A DNA stretch of 64,000 bases from the NCBI RefSeq assembly GCF_013364275.1, contig NZ_CP054932.1, positions 6,014,001 to 6,078,000 on the forward strand, given 5' to 3'. Made by a program: the position numbers and the translations under genes. Numbering within the stretch: position 1 is the first letter of the stretch; each line of letters opens with the position of its first letter. Shown one piece after another: positions 30,090 to 36,578 of the stretch. The DNA is from Actinomadura sp. NAK00032. Its GTDB lineage: Bacteria > Actinomycetota > Actinomycetes > Streptosporangiales > Streptosporangiaceae. The notes under the pieces are model-generated. The model did not search any database. It was given only the letters and a program-made list of their open reading frames with translations, and was not told the origin of the DNA.

Positions 30090-30730
30090 ACACGCGGGAA
30101 CTCCGGCGGCGTGAGGCCGCGCTCGACCACCGCCGCCAGCTCCTCGTCGCTCAGGATCCGCGGCTCCCCGATCGTCCTGGCCCGCACGTAGACGCCGCAC
30201 AGCCATTCGAGGAGGCGCGCGTTCTCGAACGCCTCGTCCAGGTCGCGGCCGATGGTGACGCCGCCGTGGTTGGCCATCAGCGCGGCGCGCTTGCCGCCCG
30301 CCATGGCCTTCCGGACGTTCTCCGCCAGTTCGGGCGTCCCGTAGGTGGCGTACTCGGCGACCTTCACCACACCGCCCAGCAGCAGGGTGTTGTAGTGGAT
30401 CGGCGGCAGCTCGGTCATGGTCGTCGCGACCACGGCGCCGTAGGTCGAGTGGGTGTGCACGATCGCCGCCGCGGGGGTCGCCTCGTAGAGCGCGAGGTGC
30501 ATGGGCGTCTCCGACGACGGCGCCGCCTCCCCCTCCACGAGCTGCGCGGACAGGTTCACCACCGGGCAGTCGGCGGGCTCCATCCGGTCGAGCATCATCC
30601 CGCCGGGCGTGACCGCGACGAGGTCGCCCGAGCGGACGCTGACGTTGCCCGACGCGCCCGTCACGAGGCCGGTCTCGGCCAGCCGCCGGCCGATCGCGCA
30701 GATCCGGTGCCGTTCGTCCCTCAACAACAT
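30083..30730 (-). CDS. Class II aldolase/adducin family protein
   Basis: A 215-residue class II aldolase of the L-fuculose/ribulose-phosphate type, a zinc enzyme that splits or epimerises sugar phosphates. The zinc histidines are in VHTHSTYG; SSETPMHLALY supplies the acid residue, and GASGNVSVR is the phosphate-binding start. The ATG has GAGAGG nine bases upstream. It is divergent from a PfkB sugar kinase with only 70 bp between them, so kinase and aldolase may act in succession on one sugar. The substrate is unknown. Confidence 0.85.
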   Translation of the reverse strand: MLLRDERHRICAIGRRLAETGLVTGASGNVSVRSGDLVAVTPGGMMLDRMEPADCPVVNLSAQLVEGEAAPSSETPMHLALYEATPAAAIVHTHSTYGAVVATTMTELPPIHYNTLLLGGVVKVAEYATYGTPELAENVRKAMAGGKRAALMANHGGVTIGRDLDEAFENARLLEWLCGVYVRARTIGEPRILSDEELAAVVERGLTPPEFPRVT

Positions 30731-30800
30731 GCGAATACCTCTCACGTTCCTGGGCCGCATTGCGTACGCTACGGCCCTGACGATCATTAAGGGGCCCGTC

Positions 30801-31718
30801 ATGACCGTTGTCACCGTGGGCGCGCACATTGTGGACGTGCTCGCCCGGCCCGTCGAGGGCATCCCGGACGGGCAGGACACCGTCGTCGTCGAGCAGATCC
30901 GCGCCACCGCCGCGGGCGCCGCCGCCGGGACCGCCGTGGCGCTCGCCCGGCTCGGCAACGACGTCATCTCGGTCGGCGCCATCGGCGACGACGACCTCGG
31001 CGACCTGCTCGTGGCGATCATGACACGGAACGGGGTGGACGCGACCGGGCTCGTCCGGCGGACCGCCGACCAGACCAGCGCGTCGGTCCTGCCGATCCGG
31101 CCGGACGGCGGGCGGCCGAGCTTCCACGTCCCCGGCGCGAACCTGACCCTCACCACCGGCGCGGTCGGGCCCGGCCTGCTCGGCGCGGCGGGCTTCGTGC
31201 ACCTCGGCGGGCCGGACGTCACGTTCGGGCTGAACGACCCGGCCTTCTTCGAGATGCTCGCCGCCGCCCGCCGCACCGGCACCGTCGTCACGATGGACCT
31301 GCTGTCCAACCTGCCCGACCTGCTGGCGGGCGCCGCCGCGTTCCTCCCGTACGTCGACCACTTCCTGCCGAACGAGGAGCAGGCCGCCGCGATGACCGGG
31401 GAGCAGGACCCGGAGAAGGCCGCCGCCGCGCTGCTCGGCCAGGGCCCGCGCACGGTGGTCGTCACGCTCGGCGCGGAGGGCAGCCTCGTCGCGACCGCCG
31501 GCGGCGTGCACCGGCTGCCCGCGCTGCCGGTCGAGGTCGTCGACACGACCGGCTGCGGTGACGCGTACTGCGCCGGGTTCATCACCGGGCTCGCGCACGG
31601 CGAGGACGTCCCGGAGGCGGCGCGCTGGGGCACGGCCGCGGCGGCGACCGTCGCCCAGGGGCTCGGCTCCGACGCGTGCCTCACCGGCCTGGACGCGGTC
31701 CTCGCCCTGCTGGACTGA
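30801..31718 (+). CDS. PfkB-family carbohydrate kinase
   Basis: A 305-residue ribokinase-like enzyme. The N-terminal GAHIVDVLARPV and AAAGAAAGTAVALARLG form the sugar-binding part; VDTTGCGDAYCAGF near the C-terminus holds the ATP site and catalytic aspartate. It phosphorylates a sugar or nucleoside not identifiable from sequence. It is divergent from the class II aldolase. Its stop codon lies in the first copy of the downstream 10-bp tandem repeat. Confidence 0.86.
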   Translation: MTVVTVGAHIVDVLARPVEGIPDGQDTVVVEQIRATAAGAAAGTAVALARLGNDVISVGAIGDDDLGDLLVAIMTRNGVDATGLVRRTADQTSASVLPIRPDGGRPSFHVPGANLTLTTGAVGPGLLGAAGFVHLGGPDVTFGLNDPAFFEMLAAARRTGTVVTMDLLSNLPDLLAGAAAFLPYVDHFLPNEEQAAAMTGEQDPEKAAAALLGQGPRTVVVTLGAEGSLVATAGGVHRLPALPVEVVDTTGCGDAYCAGFITGLAHGEDVPEAARWGTAAAATVAQGLGSDACLTGLDAVLALLD

Positions 31719-31794
31719 CGCGGACTGACGCGGACTGACGCGGACTGACGCGGACTGACGCGGACTGACGCGGACTGACGCGGACTGACGCGGA
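31711..31794. repeat. 10-bp tandem repeat (CGGACTGACG)n between convergent genes
   Basis: Seven perfect copies (31721-31790) follow one with a single mismatch (TGGACTGACG, 31711-31720), and a partial CGGA follows. The kinase stop codon is in the first copy and the acyl-CoA synthetase stop is just past the last. Each unit contains TGA on the plus strand, so the 10-bp period places stops in all three rightward frames. The minus strand has no stop in the array. Such arrays vary in copy number by slippage. Confidence 0.95.
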
Positions 31795-31799
31795 CCGGC

Positions 31800-33350
31800 T
31801 CAGATCTTCTGCTCCCGGCCCGCCCAGTACGGGTCGCGGAGCAGCCGCTTGTAGAGCTTGCCGGTCGGCGTCCTCGGCATCTCCTCGACGAAGTCGACCG
31901 ACCGGGGCGCCTTGTACCCGGCGAGCGACGCGCGCACGTGCTCGACCAGCTCCGCGGCGAGCGCCTCGGACGGCGCGGCGCCGTCGGCGAGCTCGACGGC
32001 GGCCTTCACCTGCTCGCCGAACTCCTCGTCCGGGACGCCGAACACCGCCACGTCCCGGACGGCCGGATGGGTGATCAGCACCCCCTCGATCTCGGCCGGG
32101 TAGATGTTCACCCCGCCGCTGATGATCATGTCGATGGCGCGGTCGGCGAGGAACAGGTAGCCGTCCTCGTCGAGGTAGCCGACGTCGCCGGTGGTGAACA
32201 GGCCGTCGCCGCGGTGCACCGAGCGGGTCTTCTCCTCGTCGCCCCAGTACTCGACGTCGTCGCCGCTGGTGTAGCGGAAGTAGATCCGGCCGCGCTCGCC
32301 CGGCGCGGCGGGCTCGCCGTCCTCGCGCAGGACGCGGACCTCGGTCGTCGGCAGCGGCAGGCCGACGCTGCCGGGCTTCTTCAGCCACTCCTCGGCGGTG
32401 ATGACGCTGTTCACCGACGCCTCGGTGGAGCCGTAGTACTCGTGCACGACCGGCCCCAGCCAGTCGATCATCTGCCGCTTGACCTCGGGCGAGCAGGGCG
32501 CGGCGCCGTGCCAGACCGCCGCGAGGCTCGACCCGTCGAAGGCCGCGCGGGCCTGCTCGTCCAGCCGCAGCAGCCGGACGAACTGGGTCGGGACGAGGTG
32601 CACGTTCGTGACGGCGTGCTCGTCGATGAGCCGCAGCGCCGCGGCCGGGTCGAAGTCGCGCCGCATCACCACCGACCGGCCCCTGAGCAGGAACACCAGC
32701 GACCACAGCCACTGCGCCGAGTGGTACACCGGGCCGACGAGCAGCGACCGGCCGTCCGGCGGGATGCGCAGGACCTCGGCGAACACGTCGCCGATCAGGC
32801 TCGCCGTCTCGATCGGGGCGCCGGCGCCGAGCTGCTTGCGGCTCACGCCCTTCGGGCGCCCGGTGGTGCCCGAGGTGTAGAACATCGGGAAGCCCATCAG
32901 CGGGTCGGCGATCTCCTCCCGCTCCCCGGTCGCGAGGAACTCCCCGTACGGGGTGAAGCCCTCGACGGGGCCGCCGAACGCGACGCGCGCGGCCAGGTCG
33001 AGGCCCGCGGACGCCTCGCGGGCGGTGCCGCCGAACGCGTCCTCGGAGAACAGGGCGCGGGCGCCCGAGTCGGTCAGGACGTAGCGCAGCTCGTCGGCCG
33101 TCCAGTGCCAGTTCACCATGACGTACCGGAGGCCGATGTGGCCGGCGGCGCACATCAGCTCGAAGTACTCGCGCCGGTTCCCGGAGTGGATCGCGATCGC
33201 GTCGCCGGCGCCCAGGCCCAGCCCGCGCAGCGCGTCCGCCAGCCGGCCGGTCCTGGCGTCCAGCTCCCGCCACGTGGTGCTTCCGTGCTCGTCGGTGATG
33301 GCGGGTTCGTCCGGCTTGGCGTCGGCGTACGGGCGGAGCAGTGCGGCCAT
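31800..33350 (-). CDS. Acyl-CoA synthetase (AMP-forming)
   Basis: A 516-residue acyl-CoA synthetase of the ANL superfamily, which makes an acyl-AMP and then acyl-CoA. The AMP-binding motif is YTSGTTGRPKGVS, the A5-like motif YYGSTEASVNS, the hinge region DMIISGGVNIYPAEIE, and the C-terminal lysine motif PRTPTGKLYKR. The HSAQWLW segment is typical of the actinobacterial FadD/long-chain subgroup. The acyl substrate is unknown. It lies downstream of the ACT-domain gene with a 69-bp gap. Confidence 0.86.
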   Translation of the reverse strand: MAALLRPYADAKPDEPAITDEHGSTTWRELDARTGRLADALRGLGLGAGDAIAIHSGNRREYFELMCAAGHIGLRYVMVNWHWTADELRYVLTDSGARALFSEDAFGGTAREASAGLDLAARVAFGGPVEGFTPYGEFLATGEREEIADPLMGFPMFYTSGTTGRPKGVSRKQLGAGAPIETASLIGDVFAEVLRIPPDGRSLLVGPVYHSAQWLWSLVFLLRGRSVVMRRDFDPAAALRLIDEHAVTNVHLVPTQFVRLLRLDEQARAAFDGSSLAAVWHGAAPCSPEVKRQMIDWLGPVVHEYYGSTEASVNSVITAEEWLKKPGSVGLPLPTTEVRVLREDGEPAAPGERGRIYFRYTSGDDVEYWGDEEKTRSVHRGDGLFTTGDVGYLDEDGYLFLADRAIDMIISGGVNIYPAEIEGVLITHPAVRDVAVFGVPDEEFGEQVKAAVELADGAAPSEALAAELVEHVRASLAGYKAPRSVDFVEEMPRTPTGKLYKRLLRDPYWAGREQKI

Positions 33351-33419
33351 CGGCCACCTCCTGGAGCGCGACAGGGCCCTGTTCTGCGACTCTAGGACCG
33401 CTTCGCCCGAAAGGCCAGG

Positions 33420-34064
33420 TCAGGACGCGGACTGCCCGGCGGGCGCCCCGTACAGCACGGCGTCCGCGGCGCCCGCGAGCTGCTCCAGCCGGTACACCTC
33501 GGTGCGGTGGAACGGCGGCGCGCCCGTGCGGGCGGCGACCAGCGCGACCGCGCCTAGGGCGAGCGGGCACACCGCGTACTGGGTGCCGTCCGGCGCGGTG
33601 AACGCGCGCGGCCGCAGCGGCTCCAGGTCGGGCAGGGCGGCCCCCGGCACGCCGCCGACGCTGGCGTGCACGAGCAGCATCGCGCCCTCCCCGGCCGGCT
33701 CGGCGAGCCCCGCCCAGTCGGCGCTGAGCAGGGCCGGGACGGCGTCGGCGAGGATCTCCATGCCGCGCTCGGGGACCGCCGCGACCTGCCCGATCACGGC
33801 CGCGTCCGGGAAGGCGCCCTGCGGCTCCAGCGTCGGCCAGATCCCGACGACGTCCACCCCGGCGACCGAGCCGAGGCCCTCCACCAGCCGCTCGATGCCC
33901 GCGCCCGCGGGCCAGGCGACGGTGAAGTCGTCCATCGCCCGGCCGGCGCCGCGCTCCAGCACCGCCATCTGCACGACGTCGGCGCCCGCCGCGCCGAGGA
34001 TGCGGGCCACCTGCCCGAGCGCCCCCGGCCGGTCCGGGAGCCGCACGCGTATCCGCAGCAACAT
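33420..34064 (-). CDS. ACT-domain protein
   Basis: A 214-residue protein. The first 75 residues form an ACT domain (LLRIRVRLPDRPGALGQVARILGAAGADVVQM), a small-ligand sensor usually for amino acids. The second half, with MLLVHASVGG and DGTQYAVCPLALGAVALVAARTG, has no domain I can name. ATG at 34064 has GGAGG five bases upstream; GTG at 34070 overlaps that site and is less likely. It is divergent from the GrpE/Hsp70 operon. Confidence 0.75.
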   Translation of the reverse strand: MLLRIRVRLPDRPGALGQVARILGAAGADVVQMAVLERGAGRAMDDFTVAWPAGAGIERLVEGLGSVAGVDVVGIWPTLEPQGAFPDAAVIGQVAAVPERGMEILADAVPALLSADWAGLAEPAGEGAMLLVHASVGGVPGAALPDLEPLRPRAFTAPDGTQYAVCPLALGAVALVAARTGAPPFHRTEVYRLEQLAGAADAVLYGAPAGQSAS

Positions 34065-34084
34065 CGCCACCTCCAGTGTCCATG

Positions 34085-34100
34085 CGAGACCTCAGTCTCG
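34085..34100. promoter_or_regulatory. Inverted repeat CGAGAC-CTCA-GTCTCG
   Basis: Perfect 6-bp arms in the 196-bp gap between the ACT-domain gene and the GrpE gene, 21 bases before the ACT-gene start. It is a possible operator. I looked here for the HspR box (CTTGAGT-N7-ACTCAAG) that controls ordinary actinomycete dnaK operons and did not find it. Confidence 0.4.
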
Positions 34101-34260
34101 GTGACGGCCGTTTCCCCGGTGTTACCCCCACGTGTCGGCCGGAGAAAGAGAAGCGGCAAGAGTCGGTGCTGGAATGACGGGCACGCGTCAAACTAGAGTC
34201 CAGACAAGGTCATCGTCAGGCCTGTCGTACGCACGCCGTCCAGCATTAAGGTAACTGCAC

Positions 34261-34959
34261 GTGTCGAGGGACGGGGAACCCCCAGTCAACGATGGCTCCG
34301 GGGCCGGGCCGGAGCAGGCCTCCGGCGGGGACGGGGACGAGGGCGCGGCCTTCCGCGCCGGCGTCCGGGACGCCCTGGCCGGGCTCGCCGCGCGGCTCGA
34401 CCGCGAGCACGAGCGGGCGGCGCACCGCGAGGCGGTGATCGACCGGCTGCACGAGGAGAACCAGCGGCTGCGGCGCGGGGAGCTGCAGCACCTGCTGGAG
34501 CCCGTCCGCACCGCGCTGTACCGGGTGCACGACCAGGCGCGCCGCGAGTCCGGCCGGCTCGCCGCGCCGGGCCCCGCCGAAGCCCCCGACCCCGGCCAGA
34601 CCGCGCTGCTGCTGGCGGCGCTCGCCGACGACGTCGCGGACGCGCTGGCGCGGCTCGGCGTCGAGCGGTTCACGGTCGAGCCCGGCGCCCCCTACGACGC
34701 CTCCCGGCACCGCCCGGTCGCGGTCACGCCCGTCGCCGACCCGCTGGCCGACGGCACCGTCACCGCCGTCCAGTCCGACGGCTTCGAGCAGGGCGGCAAG
34801 GTGCTGCGCAAGGCGGCGGTCAGCGTCGGCAAGCTCGACCAGGGCGCCGGCGGCGCCGGCGAGAAGGACCTGGAGCCCGCCGGCAGGGCCGCCCAGGCGG
34901 GCCGCGACGGGGCGGAGCGCGGCGAGACGATGAACTCAGGACTCGGGACCGACAGGTGA
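34261..34959 (+). CDS. grpE: GrpE-like nucleotide exchange factor
   Basis: A 232-residue GrpE homologue. Residues about 30-75 form a charged coiled coil (EHERAAHREAVIDRLHEENQRLRRGEL). The C-terminal beta part is typical of GrpE: RFTVEPGAPYDASRHRPVAVTPVADPLADGTV and GFEQGGKVLRKAAVSVGK. It should release ADP from the Hsp70 encoded seven bases downstream. It is diverged from housekeeping GrpE, with a longer low-complexity N-terminus and a disordered tail. GTG at 34261 has AAGG nine bases before it. It is the first gene of a six-gene operon that runs to 44119. Confidence 0.82.
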   Translation: MSRDGEPPVNDGSGAGPEQASGGDGDEGAAFRAGVRDALAGLAARLDREHERAAHREAVIDRLHEENQRLRRGELQHLLEPVRTALYRVHDQARRESGRLAAPGPAEAPDPGQTALLLAALADDVADALARLGVERFTVEPGAPYDASRHRPVAVTPVADPLADGTVTAVQSDGFEQGGKVLRKAAVSVGKLDQGAGGAGEKDLEPAGRAAQAGRDGAERGETMNSGLGTDR

Positions 34960-34966
34960 GAGGGAC

Positions 34967-36550
34967 ATGGCTGTCTACGGGATCGACCTCGGAACCACGT
35001 ACTCCTGCATTGCCTCCATCGACGACGTGGGGCGGCCCTCGGTCCTGCGGAACCTGGAGGGCACCGACACCACGCCGTCCGTCGTCTTCTTCGAGAGCGG
35101 CGAGAACGTCGTCGTCGGCGCCACCGCGAAGGACACCGCGGTCCTGGAGCCCGACAACGTCGTCAGCCTGATCAAGCGGGACATGGGCCGCGACGTGACG
35201 CGGCCCGTCCACGGGATCGACTTCACCCCGGAGGAGGTGTCGGCGTTCATCCTGCTGAAGCTCGCGACGGACGCGCGCACCACCACCGGTGAGGACGCCC
35301 GCGACGTCGTCATCACCGTGCCCGCCTACTTCGGCGCGGCCGAGCGCGACGCGACCCGCAAGGCGGGCCGGATCGCCGGGCTGAACGTCATCGACATCGT
35401 GTCCGAGCCGATCGCCGCCGCGATCACCTACGGCGTGCTGAACCCCGAGCAGGACCGCACGATCCTGGTCTACGACCTCGGCGGCGGCACGTTCGACACC
35501 ACCGTCATCACGCTGCGCGACGGCCACATCGAGGTGGTGTGCACCGACGGCGACCACGAGCTCGGCGGCGCCGACTGGGACGCGCGGCTGGTGGAGCACC
35601 TCGCCGAGCGGTTCCGCGAGGAGCACCCCGACGCGGGCGACCCGCTCGACGACAAGCAGACCGAGCAGCAGCTCCGCCGCGACGCCGAGGACGCCAAGAA
35701 GGCCCTCACCACCCGCACGTCCCAGACGGTGCGGGTGATGCACGCCGGGCGGGTCGCGGCGGTCGAGGTGACGCGGGAGAAGCTGGAGGAGCTGACCAAG
35801 GACCTCCTCGACCGCACCGTGGAGATCACCGGCCGGACGCTGTCGACGGCCGCCGACAAGGGCGTGGACGACTACGACGACCTCGTGCTCGTCGGCGGGT
35901 CCACGAAGATGCCGGTGGTCGCGGCGCGGCTGCAGACCGAGCTCGGCCTGTCCCCCCGCCTCCAGGACCCCGACCTCGCGGTCGCCAAGGGCGCCGCCCT
36001 GTACGCGTTCGAGGAGACCTACCGGCGGCTCGTCCGGGAGGGCGCCGCCGACCGCGCCGAGGAGATGGCGAGCCGGGCGGGCCTGTCCGCCGAGCAGCAG
36101 AAGCAGATCGCCGGGCGGCAGATCAAGACGGTCGCCTCGCACGCGTTCGGCATCGTCGTGGTCGACCGGGAGAGCGGCGCCGAGACCGTCGCGCACCTCG
36201 TGCACGCCAACGACGCGCTGCCCGCCGCGAAGACCGAGGACTTCTTCACCGTCTACGACGACCAGGCGTCCGCCGACATCCGGGTGATGGAGCAGGCCGG
36301 CGTCGTCGAGTCCGCCGACCTGATCGACAACACCGAGATCGCGACCGGGGAGATCCGCGTCCCGCCGGGCAAGAAGGCGGGCTGGCCGATCGGCGTCACG
36401 TTCGCGCTCGACTCCTCCGGGCTGCTGAACGTCACGGCCGTGGAGAAGGAGACCGGCGAGCGGCTGGAGCTGAAGGTGGACGTCGGCGGCATGTCGGAGG
36501 AGGAGGTCGAGCGGTCCCGCAAGGCCCTCTCCCGGGTCCAGGTGAGCTGA
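34967..36550 (+). CDS. Short Hsp70-family chaperone
   Basis: A 527-residue Hsp70. The nucleotide-binding domain is complete: GIDLGTTYSC at 5, VYDLGGGTFDTT near 167, VLVGGSTKMP near 308. A beta-type substrate domain follows (about 390-510). The C-terminal helical lid of DnaK (normally reaching 600-640) is missing, and the usual hydrophobic interdomain linker (DVLLLDV) is replaced by KTVASHAFGIVVV. The protein is therefore probably a specialised Hsp70. The start has GAGAGGGAC directly before ATG. No J-domain gene is present; the next gene lacks an HPD motif. The GTPase genes downstream suggest that the chaperone acts on, or is regulated by, that system. Confidence 0.88.
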   Translation: MAVYGIDLGTTYSCIASIDDVGRPSVLRNLEGTDTTPSVVFFESGENVVVGATAKDTAVLEPDNVVSLIKRDMGRDVTRPVHGIDFTPEEVSAFILLKLATDARTTTGEDARDVVITVPAYFGAAERDATRKAGRIAGLNVIDIVSEPIAAAITYGVLNPEQDRTILVYDLGGGTFDTTVITLRDGHIEVVCTDGDHELGGADWDARLVEHLAERFREEHPDAGDPLDDKQTEQQLRRDAEDAKKALTTRTSQTVRVMHAGRVAAVEVTREKLEELTKDLLDRTVEITGRTLSTAADKGVDDYDDLVLVGGSTKMPVVAARLQTELGLSPRLQDPDLAVAKGAALYAFEETYRRLVREGAADRAEEMASRAGLSAEQQKQIAGRQIKTVASHAFGIVVVDRESGAETVAHLVHANDALPAAKTEDFFTVYDDQASADIRVMEQAGVVESADLIDNTEIATGEIRVPPGKKAGWPIGVTFALDSSGLLNVTAVEKETGERLELKVDVGGMSEEEVERSRKALSRVQVS

Positions 36551-36578
36551 GCGGCCGGCCGGCCGCCCGGAGGCGCCC

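Noticed and set aside
31711-31794. CRISPR array
   Set aside because: The units are 10 bp, directly adjacent and without spacers, and no cas genes are present.
31681-34191. Long minus-strand frame reading through the tandem repeat with a repeating SVRVSPRQSA peptide
   Set aside because: The minus strand of the array has no stop codons by composition. The real gene ends at 31800, before the repeat.
34065-34260. Housekeeping dnaK operon with HspR control
   Set aside because: There is no HspR box, no dnaJ or hspR gene, and the Hsp70 is short with an unusual linker. The downstream GTPase genes define another system.
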